Position numbers and translations under genes: made by a program
Origin: Colletes latitarsis
Lineage: Eukaryota > Arthropoda > Insecta > Hymenoptera > Colletidae
Direction of reading: 5' to 3'
Assembly: GCF_051014445.1 (NCBI RefSeq)
Contig: NW_027488385.1
Span: 744,001-808,000 of the forward strand
DNA length: 64,000 bases
Shown here: positions 1 to 13,215 of the stretch, piece by piece
Layout: the number at the start of each line of letters is the position of its first letter
Numbering within the stretch: the stretch's first letter is position 1
The notes under the pieces: generated by a model
Database searches by the model: none
The model's input: only the letters and a program-made list of their open reading frames with translations
What the model was told of the DNA's origin: nothing

Positions 1-3000
1 TTATCCTCTAAAATATTTATCAAGACCAGGTTTAATTGATTGTTTCAGTGTGGACCCACAATACTACGTGATCCAAACCAGAAAATAACCCAGGATCTGT
101 TCAACGAGTATGTGAAGTGTGCGAAAGTATGAGTCTGATGGGTGAAAATCCCAGGCCTAACCTAGACCTAACATGCGTTATCCTGAAAAATATTGATCGA
201 AACCTGGTTTAATCGACTGTTTCAGTGTGGTACCACATTACTATGTGATCCAAACCAGAAAATAACCCAGGATCTGTTCAACAAGTATGTGAAGAATGCG
301 AAAGTATGAGTCTGATGAGTGAAAATCCCAGGCCTAACCTAGATCTAACATGCGTTTTCCTCAAAAATATTGATCGAAACCTGGTTTAATCGACTGTTTC
401 AGTGTGGTGCCACATTACTATGTGATCCAAACCAGAAAATAACCCAGGATCTGTTCAACGAGTATGTGAAGTGTGCGAATGTATGAGTCTGATGAGGTCA
501 AATCCCAGACCAATCCCTGACTTAACTTGCGTTATCCTCTAAAATATTGATCGAAACCAGGTTTAATCGACTGTTTCAGTGTGGTACCACATTACTACGT
601 GATCCAAACCACAAAAAACCCAGGATCTGTTCGACAAGTATGTGAAAAACGCGAAACTGTGAGCCTGATGAGGGCAAATCCTAGACCTAACCCAAACCTA
701 ACATGCGTTATCCTCTAAAATATTTATCAAGACCAGGTTTAATTGAATGTTTCAGTGTGGTACCACTTTACTACGTGATCCAAAGCAGAAAAAACCCTCG
801 ATCAGGTCAACATGTATGTTAAAACTGCGAAAGTATGACCCTGATGAGGGCAAATCCCAGGCCTAACCTAGACCTAACTTGCGTTATCCTCTAAAATATT
901 GATCGAAACGAGGTTTAATTCGCTGTTTCAGCGTGGTACCACATTACTACGTCATACAATCCAGAAACAGCCCAGGATCTAGCCATCAAGTATGGGAAAT
1001 ATGCGAAAGAATGAGCCTGATGAGAGCAAATCCCAGACCTAACCTGGACCTAACATGAATTATTCTCTAAAATATTGATCGAAACCAGGTTTAATCGACT
1101 GTTTCAGTGTGGTACCACATTACTACGTGATCCAAACCAGTAAAAACCCAGGATCCGTTTAACAAGTATGTGAGGAATGCGAATGTATGAGTCTGATGAG
1201 TGAAAATCCCAGGCCTAACCTAGACCCAGCATGCGTTATCCTGGAAAATATTGATCGAAACCTGGTTTAATCGACTGTTTCAGTGTGGTACCACATTACT
1301 ATGTGATCCAAACCAGAAAATAACCCAGGATCTGTTCAACGAGTATGTGAAGTGTGCGTAGGTATGAGTCTGATGAGGGCAAATCCCAGACCTATCCCAG
1401 ACCTAACATGCGTTATCCTCAAAAATATTGATCGAAACCTGGTTTAATCGACTGTTTCAGTGTGGTACCACATTACTATGTGATCCAAACCAGAAAATAA
1501 CCCAGGATCTGTTCAACGAGTATGTGAAGTGTGCGAAAGTATGAGTCTGATGAGGTCAAATCCCAGACCAATCCCAGACTTAACTTGCGTTATCCTCTAA
1601 AATATTGATCGAAACCAGGTTTAATCGACTGTTTCAGTGTGGTACCACATTACTACGTGATCCAAACCAGAAAAAACCCAGGATCAGTTCAACAAGTATA
1701 AGAAGAATGCGAAAGTATGAGTCTGATGAGTGAAAATCCCAGGGCTAACCTAGACCTAACATGCGTTATCCTCTAAAATATTGATCGAAACCTGGTTTAA
1801 TCGACTGTTTCAGTTTGGTACCACATTACTATGTGATCCAAACCAGAAAATAACGCAGGATCTGTTCAACGAGTATGTGAAGAATGCGAAAGTATGAGTC
1901 TGATGGGTGAAAATCCCAGGCCTAACCTAGACCTAACATGCGTTATCCTGGAAAATATTGATCGAAACCAGGTTTAACCGACTGTTTCAGTGTGGAACCA
2001 CATTACTACGTGATCCAAACCAGAAAAAACCCAGGATCCGTTCAACAAGTATGTGAAGAATGCGAAAGTATGAGTCTGATGAGTGAAAATCCCAGGCCTA
2101 ACCTAGACCTAACATGCGTTATCCTCATAAATATTGATCGAAGCCTGGTTTAGTCGACTGTTTCAGTGTAGTATCACACTACTACGTGACCCAAACCAGA
2201 AAAAACCCAGGATCTGTTCGACAAGTATGTGAAAAACGCGAAAGTATGAGCCTGATGAGGGCAAATCCCGGACCTATCCCAGACCTAACTTGCGTTATCC
2301 TCTAAAATATTGATCGAAACCAGGTTTAATTGAATGTTTCAGTGTGGTACCACATTACTACGTGATCCAAACCAGTAAAAACCCAGGATCCGTTCTACAA
2401 GTATGTGAAGAATGCGAAAGTATGAGTCTGATGAGTGAAAATCCCAGGCCTAACCTAGACCTAACATGCGTTATCCTGAAAAATATTGATCGAAACCTGG
2501 TTTAATCGACTGTTTCAGTGTGGTACCACATTACTATGTGATCCAAAACAGAAAATAACCCAGGATCTGTTCAACGAGTATGTGAAGTGTGCGAAAGTAT
2601 GAGTCTGATGAGGGCAAATCCCAGACCTATAACAGACCTAACATGCGTTATCCTCTAAAATATTTATCAAGACCAGGTTTAATTGATTGTTTCAGTGTGG
2701 ACCCACATTACTACGTGATCCAAACCAGAAAAAACCCAGGATCCGTTCAACAAGTATGTGAAGAATGCGAAAGTATGAGTCTGATGAGTGAAAATCCCAG
2801 GCCTAACCTAGACCTAACATGCGTTATCCTCAAAAATATTGATCGAAACCTGGTTTAATCGACTGTTTCAGTGTGGTACCACATTACTATGTGATCCAAA
2901 CCAGAAAATAACCCAGGATCTGTTCAACGAGTATGTGAAGTGTGCGAAAGTATGAGTCTGATGAGGTCAAATCCCAGACCAATCCCAGACTTAACTTGCG

Positions 3001-4880
3001 TTATCCTCTAAGATATTGATCGAAACCAGGTTTAATCGACTGTTTCAGTGTGGTACCACATTACTACGTGATCCAAACCAGAAAAAACCCAGGATCAGTT
3101 CAACAAGTATAAGAAGAATGCGAAAGTATGAGTCTGATGAGTGAAAATCCCAGGGCTAACCTAGACCTAACATGCGTTATCCTCTAAAATATTGATCCAA
3201 ACCAGGTTTAATGGACTGTTTCTGTGTGGTACCACATTACTACGTGATACAAACCAGAAAAAACCCAGGATCCGATCAACAAGTAAGTGAGGAATGCGAA
3301 TGTATGAGTCTGATGAGTGAAAATCCCAGGCCTAACCTAGACCTAACATGCGCTATCCTCAAAAATATTGATCGAAACCTGGTTTAATCGACTGTTTCAG
3401 TTTGGTACCACATTACTATGTGATCCAAACCAGAAAATAACCCAGGATCTGTTCAACGAGTATGTGAAGTGTGCGTAGGTATGAGTCTGATGAGGGCAAA
3501 TCCCAGACCTATCCCAGACCTAACATGCGTTATCCTCTAAAATATTTATCAAGACCAGGTTTAATTGATTGCTTCAGTGTGGACCCACATTACTACGTGA
3601 TCCAAACCAGAAAAAACCCAGGGTCCGTTCAACAAGTATGTGAAGAATGCGAAAGTATGAGTCTGATGAGTGAAAATCCCAGGCCTAACCTAGACCTAAC
3701 ATGCGTTATCCTCAAAAATATTGATCGAAACCTGGTTTAACCGACTGTTTCAGTGTGGAACCACATTACTACGTGATCCAAACCAGAAAAAACCCAGGAT
3801 CAGTTCAACAAGTATGTGAGGAATGCGAAAGTATGAGTCTGATGAGTGAAAATCCCAGGCCTAACCTAGACCTAACATGCGTTATCCTCAAAAATATTGA
3901 TCGAAACCTGGTTTAGTCGACTGTTTCAGTGTCGTACCACATTACTATGTGATCCAAACCAGTAAAAACCGAGGATCTGTTCAACGAGTATGTGAAGTGT
4001 GCGAAAGTATGAGTCTGATGAGGGCAAATCCCAGACCTATAACAGACCTAACATGCGTTATCCTCTAAAATATTGATCGAAACCAGGTTTAATGGACTGT
4101 TTCAGTGTGGTACCACATTACTACGTGATACAAACCAGAAAAAACCCAGGATCCGTTCAACAAGTATAAGAAGAATGCGAAAGTATGAGTCTGATGGGTG
4201 AAAATCCCAGGGCTAACCTAGACCTAACATGCGTTATCCTCTAAAATATTGATCCAAACCAGGTTTAATGGACTGTTTCAGTGTGGTACCACATTACTAC
4301 CTGATACAAACCAGAAAAAACCCAGGATCCGTTCAACAAGTATGTGAGGAATGCGAAAGTATGAGTCTGGTGAGTGAAAATCCCAGGCCTGACCTAGACC
4401 TAACATGCGTTATCCTCAAAAATATTGATCGAAACCTGGTTTAATCGACTGTTTCAGTGTGGTACCACATTACTATGTGATCCAAACCAGTAAAAACCGA
4501 GGATCTGTTCAACGAGTATGTGAAGTGTGCGAAAGTATGAGTCTGATGAGGGCAAATCCCAGACCTATCCCAGACCTAACATGCGTTATCCTCTGAAATA
4601 TTTATCAAGACCAGGTTTAGTTGATTGTTTCAGTGTGGACCCACATTACTACGTGATCCAAACCAGAAAAAACCCAGGATCCGTTCAACAAGTATGTGAA
4701 GAATGCGAAAGTATGAGTCTGATGAGTGACAAAATCAGGCCTGACCTAGACCTAACGTGCGTTATCCTCTAAAATATTGAGCGAAACCAGGTTTAATGGA
4801 CTGTTTCAGTGTGGTACCACACTACTACGGGATCCAAACCAGAAAAAACCCAGGATCTGTTCAACAAGTATGTGAAGTGT
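1..4880. repeat. Block 1, copy A of a ~5-kb segmental duplication
   Basis: This stretch is about 28 monomers rich in form X and Y units. Position 1 pairs with 5115, and private marks repeat at the same 5114-bp offset: TATGGGAAATATG at about 990 and 6104, and GTGCGTAGGTATG at about 1353 and 6467. Around 1971 to 3221 it carries about five monomers that copy B lacks. From 3221 onward it aligns at an offset of 4410, then 4587, then 4764. The true left end lies outside the window. The stretch 4880-5114 is ordinary satellite between the copies. Confidence 0.85.
4808..4823. other. 16-bp extended palindrome in the CACACTAC subtype (representative)
   Basis: Where the base pattern after the core is CACACTAC instead of CACATTAC, the symmetry lengthens to AGTGTGGTACCACACT, a perfect 16-bp dyad. 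Another example is 13267-13282. The subtype often also has TTTAATGGACTG and GATCCAAACC or GAGCGAAACC upstream, so the longer dyad is inherited with a defined monomer lineage. Confidence 0.9.
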
Positions 4881-5114
4881 GCGAAAGTATGAGTCTGATG
4901 AGTGAAAATCCCAGGCCTGACCTAGACCTAACATGCGTTATCCTCAAAAATATTGATCGAAACCTGGTTTAATCGACTGTTTCAGTGTGGTACCACATTA
5001 CTATGTGATCCAAACCAGAAAATAACCCGGGATCTGTTGAACGAGTATGTGAAGTGTGCGAAAGTATGAGTCTGATGAGGGCAAATCCCATACCTATCCC
5101 AGACCTAACATGCG

Positions 5115-8100
5115 TTATCCTCTAAAATATTTATCAAGACCAGGTTTAATTGATTGTTTCAGTGTGGACCCACAATACTACGTGATCCAAACCAGAAAAT
5201 AACCCAGGATCTGTTCAACGAGTATGTGAAGTGTGCGAAAGTATGAGTCTGATGGGTGAAAATCCCAGGCCTAACCTAGACCTAACATGCGTTATCCTGA
5301 AAAATATTGATCGAAACCTGGTTTAATCGACTGTTTCAGTGTGGTACCACATTACTATGTGATCCAAACCAGAAAATAACCCAGGATCTGTTCAACAAGT
5401 ATGTGAAGAATGCGAAAGTATGAGTCTGATGAGTGAAAATCCCAGGCCTAACCTAGATCTAACATGCGTTTTCCTCAAAAATATTGATCGAAACCTGGTT
5501 TAATCGACTGTTTCAGTGTGGTGCCACATTACTATGTGATCCAAACCAGAAAATAACCCAGGATCTGTTCAACGAGTATGTGAAGTGTGCGAATGTATGA
5601 GTCTGATGAGGTCAAATCCCAGACCAATCCCTGACTTAACTTGCGTTATCCTCTAAAATATTGATCGAAACCAGGTTTAATCGACTGTTTCAGTGTGGTA
5701 CCACATTACTACGTGATCCAAACCACAAAAAACCCAGGATCTGTTCGACAAGTATGTGAAAAACGCGAAACTGTGAGCCTGATGAGGGCAAATCCTAGAC
5801 CTAACCCAAACCTAACTTGCGTTATCCTCTAAAATATTTATCAAGACCAGGTTTAATTGAATGTTTCAGTGTGGTACCACTTTACTACGTGATCCAAAGC
5901 AGAAAAAACCCTCGATCAGGTCAACATGTATGTTAAAACTGCGAAAGTATGACCCTGATGAGGGCAAATCCCAGGCCTAACCTAGACCTAACTTGCGTTA
6001 TCCTCTAAAATATTGATCGAAACCAGGTTTAATTCGCTGTTTCAGCGTGGTACCACATTACTACGTCATACAATCCAGAAACAGCCCAGGATCTAGCCAT
6101 CAAGTATGGGAAATATGCGAAAGAATGAGCCTGATGAGAGCAAATCCCAGACCTAACCTGGACCTAACATGAATTATTCTCTAAAATATTGATCGAAACC
6201 AGGTTTAATCGACTGTTTCAGTGTGGTACCACATTACTACGTGATCCAAACCAGTAAAAACCCAGGATCCGTTTAACAAGTATGTGAGGAATGCGAATGT
6301 ATGAGTCTGATGAGTGAAAATCCCAGGCCTAACCTAGACCTAGCATGCGTTATCCTGGAAAATATTGATCGAAACCTGGTTTAATCGACTGTTTCAGTGT
6401 GGTACCACATTACTATGTGATCCAAACCAGAAAATAACCCAGGATCTGTTCAACGAGTATGTGAAGTGTGCGTAGGTATGAGTCTGATGAGGGCAAATCC
6501 CAGACCTATCCCAGACCTAACATGCGTTATCCTCAAAAATATTGATCGAAACCTGGTTTAATCGACTGTTTCAGTGTGGTACCACATTACTATGTGATCC
6601 AAACCAGAAAATAACCCAGGATCTGTTCAACGAGTATGTGAAGTGTGCGAAAGTATGAGTCTGATGAGGTCAAATCCCAGACCAATCCCAGACTTAACTT
6701 GCGTTATCCTCTAAAATATTGATCGAAACCAGGTTTAATCGACTGTTTCAGTGTGGTACCACATTACTACGTGATCCAACCCAGAAAAAACCCAGGATCA
6801 GTTCAACAAGTATAAGAAGAATGCGAAAGTATGAGTCTGATGAGTGAAAATCCCAGGGCTAACCTAGACCTAACATGCGTTATCCTCTAAAATATTGATC
6901 GAAACCTGGTTTAATCGACTGTTTCAGTTTGGTACCACATTACTATGTGATCCAAACCAGAAAATAACCCAGGATCTGTTCAACGAGTATGTGATGAATG
7001 CGAAAGTATGAGTCTGATGGGTGAAAATCCCAGGCCTAACCTAGACCTAACATGCGTTATCCTGGAAAATATTGATCGAAACCTGGTTTAATCGACTGTT
7101 TCAGTGTGGTACCACATTACTATGTGATCCAAACCAGAAAATAACCCAGGATCTGTTCAACGAGTATGTGAAGTGTGCGTAGGTATGAGTCTGATGAGGG
7201 CAAATCCCAGACCTATCCCAGACCAACCTTGCGTTATCCTCTAAAATATTGATCGAAACCAGGTTTAACCGACTGTTTCAGTGTGGAACCACATTACTAC
7301 GTGATCCAAACCAGAAAAAACCCAGGATCCGTTCAACAAGTATGTGAAGAATGCGAAAGTATGAGTCTGATGAGTGAAAATCCCAGGCCTAACCTAGACC
7401 TAACATGCGTTATCCTCAAAAATATTGATCGAAACCTGGTTTAATCGACTGTTTCAGTGTGGTACCACATTACTATGTGATCCAAACCAGAAAATAACCC
7501 AGGATCTGTTCAACGAGTATGTGAAGTGTGCGAAAGTATGAGTCTGATGAGGTCAAATCCCAGACCAATCCCAGACTTAACTTGCGTTATCCTCTAAAAT
7601 ATTGATCCAAACCAGGTTTAATGGACTGTTTCTGTGTGGTACCACATTACTACGTGATACAAACCAGAAAAAACCCAGGATCCGATCAACAAGTAAGTGA
7701 GGAATGCGAATGTATGAGTCTGATGAGTGAAAATCCCAGGCCTAACCTAGACCTAACATGCGCTATCCTCAAAAATATTGATCGAAACCTGGTTTAATCG
7801 ACTGTTTCAGTTTGGTACCACATTACTATGTGATCCAAACCAGAAAATAACCCAGGATCTGTTCAACGAGTATGTGAAGTGTGCGTAGGTATGAGTCTGA
7901 TGAGGGCAAATCCCAGACCTATCCCAGACCTAACATGCGTTATCCTCTAAAATATTTATCAAGACCAGGTTTAATTGATTGTTTCAGTGTGGACCCACAT
8001 TACTACGTGATCCAAACCAGAAAAAACCCAGGGTCCGTTCAACAAGTATGTGAAGAATGCGAAAGTATGAGTCTGATGAGTGAAAATCCCAGGCCTAACC

Positions 8101-9630
8101 TAGACCTAACATGCGTTATCCTCAAAAATATTGATCGAAACCTGGTTTAATCGACTGTTTCAGTGTGGTACCACACTACTATGTGATCCAAACCAGAAAA
8201 TAACCCAGGATCTGTTCAACGAGTATGTGAAGTGTGCGTAGGTATGAGTCTGATGAGGGCATATCCCAGACCTATCCCAGACCTAACTTGCGTTATCCTC
8301 TAAAATATTGATCGAAACCAGGTTTAACCGACTGTTTCAGTGTGGAACCACATTACTACGTGATCCAAACCAGAAAAAACCCAGGATCAGTTCAACAAGT
8401 ATGTGAGGAATGCGAAAGTATGAGTCTGATGAGTGAAAATCCCAGGCCTAACCTAGACCTAACATGCGTTATCCTCAAAAATATTGATCGAAACCTGGTT
8501 TAGTCGACTGTTTCAGTGTGGTACCACATTACTATGTGATCCAAACCAGTAAAAACCGAGGATCTGTTCAACGAGTATGTGAAGTGTGCGAAAGTATGAG
8601 TCTGATGAGGGCAAATCCCAGACCTATAACAGACCTAACATGCGTTATCCTCTAAAATATTGATCGAAACCAGGTTTAATGGACTGTTTCAGTGTGGTAC
8701 CACATTACTACGTGATACAAACCAGAAAAAACCCAGGATCCGTTCAACAAGTATAAGAAGAATGCGAAAGTATGAGTCTGATGGGTGAAAATCCCAGGGC
8801 TAACCTAGACCTAACATGCGTTATCCTCTTAAATATTGATCCAAACCAGGTTTAATGGACTGTTTCAGTGTGGTACCACATTACTACGTGATACAAACCA
8901 GAAAAAACCCAGGATCCGTTCAACAAGTATGTGAGGAATGCGAAAGAATGAGTCTGGTGAGTGAAAATCCCAGGCCTAACCTAGACCTAACATGCGTTAT
9001 CCTCAAAAATATTGATCGAAACCTGGTTTAATCGACTGTTTCAGTGTGGTACCACATTACTATGTGATCCAAACCAGTAAAAACCGAGGATCTGTTCAAC
9101 GAGTATGTGAAGTGTGCGAAAGTATGAGTCTGATGAGGGCAAATCCCAGACCTATCCCAGACCTAACATGCGTTATCCTCTGAAATATTTATCAAGACCA
9201 GGTTTAGTTGATTGTTTCAGTGTGGACCCACATTACTACGTGATCCAAACCAGAAAAAACCCAGGATCCGTTCAACAGGTATGTGAAGAATGCGAAAGTA
9301 TGAGTCTGATGAGTGAAAATCCCAGGCCTAACCTAGACCTAACATGCGTTATCCTCAAAAATATTGATCGAAACCTGGTTTATTCGACTGTTTCAGAGTG
9401 GTACCACATTACTATGTGATCCAAACCAGAAAATAACCCAGGATCTGTTCAACGAGTATGTGAAGAATGCGAAAGTATGAGTCTGATGAGTGACAAAATC
9501 AGGCCTGACCTAGACCTAACATGCGTTATCCTCTAAAATATTGAGCGAAACCAGGTTTAATGGACTGTTTCAGTGTGGTACCACACTACTACGGGATCCA
9601 AACCAGAAAAAACCCAGGATCTGTTCAACA
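5115..9630. repeat. Block 1, copy B of the ~5-kb segmental duplication
   Basis: Almost base-for-base the same as copy A over its first 1.95 kb. It then gains one monomer (about 7090-7260), lacks about five monomers found in copy A, and gains single monomers near 8150-8330 and 9310-9490. Each length difference is a whole number of repeat units within a base or two, which points to unequal exchange and not random indels. Similarity ends near 9630, where copy B continues with GTGAAAAACGCGACAG and copy A with GTGAAGTGTGCG. Confidence 0.85.
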
Positions 9631-11279
9631 AGTATGTGAAAAACGCGACAGTATGAGCCTGATGAGGGCGAATCCCAGACCTATGCCAGACCTAACTTGC
9701 GTTATCCTCTAAAATATTGATCGAAACCAGGTTTAATTGACTGTTTCAGCGTGGTACCACATTACTACGTGATACAAACCAAAAACAGCCCAGGATCTAG
9801 CCATGAAGTATGAGAAATATGCGAAAGTATGAGCCTGCTGGGGGCAAATCCTAGACCTATGCCAAACCTAACATGCGTTATCCTCTAAAATATTTATCAA
9901 GACCAGGCTTAAATGAATGTTTCAGTGTGGTACCACATTACTACATGAACCAAACCAGAAAAAACCCAGGATCCGTTCAACAAGTTTGTGAAGAATGCGA
10001 AAGTATGAGTCTCATGAGCGAAAATCCCAGACCTAACCTAGACCTAACATGCGTTATCCTCTAAAATATTGATCCAAACCAGGTTTAATAGACTGTTTCA
10101 GTGTGGTACCACATTACTACGTGATACAAACCAGAAAAAACCCAGGATCCGTTCAACAAGTATAAGAAGAATGCGAAAGTATGAGTCTGATGGGTGAAAA
10201 TCCCAGGGCTAACCTAGACCTAACATGCGTTATCCTCTAAAATATTGATCCAAACCAGGTTTAATGGACTGTTTCAGTGTGGTACCACATTACTACGTGA
10301 TACAAACCAGAAAAAACCCAGGATCCGTTCAACAAGTATGTGAGGAATGCGAAAGTATGAGTCTGGTGAGTGAAAATCCCAGGCCTAACCTAGACCTAAC
10401 ATGCGTTATCCTCAAAAATATTGATCGAAACCTGGTATAATCGACTGTTTCAGTTTGGTACCACATTACTATGTGATCCAAACAAGAAAATAACCCAGGA
10501 TTTGTTCAACGAGTATGTGAAGTGTGCGTAGGTATGAGTCTGATGAGGGCAAATCCCAGACCTATCCCAGACCTAACATGCGTTATCCTCTAAAATATTT
10601 ATCAAGACCAGGTTTAATTGAATGTTTCAGTGTGGTACCACATTACTACGTGATCCAAACCACAAAAAACCCAGGATCTGTTCAACAAGTATGTGAAAAA
10701 CGCGAAACTGTGAGCCTGATGAGGGCAAATCTTAGACCTAACCCAGACCTAAGATGCGTTGTCCTCTAAAATTTTTATCAAGACCAGGTTTCATTGAATG
10801 TTTCAGTGTGGTACCACTTTACTACGTGATCCAATCCAGAAATAGCCCAGGATCTAGCCATGAAGTATGAGAAATATGCGAAAGTTTCAGCCTGATGAGG
10901 GCAAATCCTAGACCTAACCCAGACCTAACATGCGTTATCCTCTAAAATTTTTATCCAGACCAGGTTTCATTGAATGTTTCAGTGTGGTACCACTTTACTA
11001 CGTGATCCAATCCAGAAATAGCCCAGGATCTAGCCATGAGGTATGAGAAATATGCGAAAGTATGAGCCTGATGAGGGCAAATCCTAGACCTAACCCAGAC
11101 CCAACATGCGTTATCCTCTAAAATATTTATGAAGACCAGGTTTAATTGAATGTTTCAGTGTGGTACCACATTACTATGTGATCCAAACCAGAAAATAACG
11201 CAGGATCTGTTCAACGAGTATGTGAAGTGTGCGAAAGTATGAGTCTGATGAGGGCAAATCCCAGACCTATCCCAGACCT
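9631..11279. repeat. Mixed satellite stretch with first dense form Z units
   Basis: Form Z cassettes become common here. About 10068-10420 repeats 8659-9011 at an offset of eight monomers (the GTATAAGAAG marker is at 8751 and 10160). Two adjacent units starting near 10756 and 10932 share AAATTTTTATC and GGTTTCATTGAATG, so they look like a single-monomer tandem duplication. No other gene or element is visible. Confidence 0.75.
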
Positions 11280-12660
11280 AACATGCGTTATCCTCTAAAA
11301 TATTTATCAAGACCAGGTTTAATTGATTGTTTCAGTGTGGACCCACATTACTACGTGATCCAAACCAGAAAAAACCCAGGATCTGTTCGACAAGTATGTG
11401 AAAAACGCGAAACTGTGAGCGTGATGAGGGCAAATCTTAGACCTAACCTTGACCTAACATGCGTTATCCTCTAAAATTTTTATCAAGACCAGGTTTCATT
11501 GAATGTTTCAGTGTGGTACCACTTTACTACGTGATCCAATCCAGAAACAGCCCAGGATCTAGCCATGAAGTATGAGAAATATGCGAAAGTTTCAGCCTGA
11601 TGAGGGCAAATCCTAGACCTAACCCAGACCTAACATGCGTTATTCTCTAAAATATTTATCAAGACCAGGTTTAATTGAATGTTTCAGTGTGGTACCACAT
11701 TACTATGTGATCCAAACCAGAAAATAACGCAGGATCCGTTCAACAAGTATGTGAAGTGTACGAAAGTATGAGCCTGATGAGAGCAAATCCCATACCTAAC
11801 CTAGACCTAACATGAATTATTCTCTAAAATATTGGTCGAAACCAGGTTTAATTGACTGTTTCAGTGTGGTCCCACATTACTACGTGACCTAAACCAGAAA
11901 AAACCCAGGATCCGTTCAACAAGTATATGAAAAACGCGAAACTGTGAGCCTGATGAGGGCAAATCTTAGACCTAACCCTAAGATGCTTTATCCTCTAAAA
12001 TATTTATCCAGAACAGGTTTCATTGAATGTTTCAGTGTGGTACCACTTTACTACGTGATCCAATCCAGAAATAGCCCAGGATCTAGCCATGAAGTATGAG
12101 AAATATGCGATAGTAAGAGCCTGATGAGGGCAAATCCTAGAAATATCCCAGACCTAACTTGCGTTATCCTCTAAAATATTGATCGAAACCAGGTTTAATT
12201 GACTGTTTCAGCGTGGTACCACATTACTACGTGATACAATGCAGAAACAGCCCAGGATCTAGCCATGAAGTATGAGAAATATGCGAAAGTATGAGCCTGA
12301 TGAGGGCAAATCCTAGACGTAACCCAGACCTAACATGCGTTTGCCTCTAAAATATTTATCAAGACCATGTTTAATTGAATGTTTCAGTGTGGTACCACAT
12401 TACTACGTGATCCAAACCAGAAAAAACCCAGGATCCGTTCAACAAGTATGTGAAGAAAGCGAATGTATGAGTCTGATCAGTGAAAATCTCAGGCCTTACA
12501 TAGACCTAACTTGCGTTGTCCTCTAAAATATTGATGGAAACCAGTTTTCATTGACTGTTTCAGTGTGGAACTACATTACTACGTGATGCAATCCAGAAAA
12601 AGCCTAGGATCCGTTCAACAAGTATGTGAAGAAAGCGAAAGTATGAGTCTGATGAGGTCA
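11280..12660. repeat. Eight-monomer segment, copy 1 (pairs with 19203-20583)
   Basis: The segment aligns to 19203-20583 at a constant offset of 7923 bp (45 monomers plus 3 bp). Shared private marks include CCTAAGATGCTTTATCC and TAGAAATATCCCAG, plus a unit opening ATGCGTTTGCCTC at 12335 and 20258. Only scattered substitutions separate the copies, for example GAAAGCGAATG here against GAATGCGAATG there. Similarity stops at about 12660, where this copy continues with GAGGTCAAATCCC and the other with GAGGGCTAATCCC. Confidence 0.85.
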
Positions 12661-13215
12661 AATCCCAGACCTATCCCAAACCTAACTATGCGTTATCCTC
12701 TAAAATATTGATCAAAACCAGGTTTAATCGACTGTTTCAGTGTGGTACCACATTACTACGCGATCCAAACCAGAAAAAACCCAGGATCCGTTCAAGAAGT
12801 ATGTGAAGAATGCGAAAGTATGTGTCTGAAGAGTGAAAATTCCAGACCTAACCTAGACCTAACATGCGTTATCCTCTAAAATATTGATCCAAACCAGGTT
12901 TAATGGACTGTTTCAGTGTGGTACCACACTACTACGTGATCCAAACCAGAGAAAACCCAGGATCATTCAACAAGTATGTAAAAAACGCGAAAGTATGAGC
13001 CCGATGAGGGCAAATCCCAGACCTATCCCAGAGCTAACTATGCGTTATCCTCTAAAATATTGCTCAAAACCAGGTTTAATTGACTGTTTCAGTGTGGTAC
13101 CACATTACTATGTGATCCAAACCAGAAAAAACCCAGGATCCGTTCAACAAGTATGTGAAGAATTCGAAAGTATGAGTCTGAAGAGTGAAAATCCCAGACC
13201 TAACCTAGACCTCAC
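12661..13215. repeat. Three-monomer segment containing ACTATGCG junctions
   Basis: Monomers here join as CTAACTATGCG instead of CTAACATGCG, one base longer. The first two units match about 36083-36410 and 59332-59650 (shared GTATGTGTCTGAAGAG and GGATCATTC). The last part matches 63098-63411 at an offset of 50195-50196. GGATCATTC is one base shorter than GGATCTGTTC and offsets the extra junction base. Confidence 0.8.

Noticed and set aside
9114..9419. A 101-codon frame ending in YSTVSEWYHITM, considered as a possible small protein
   Set aside because: It is two adjacent monomers joined because CTCAAAAATATT removes the usual stop and GTTTATTCG removes the next. The same sequence with stops is present in dozens of neighbours.
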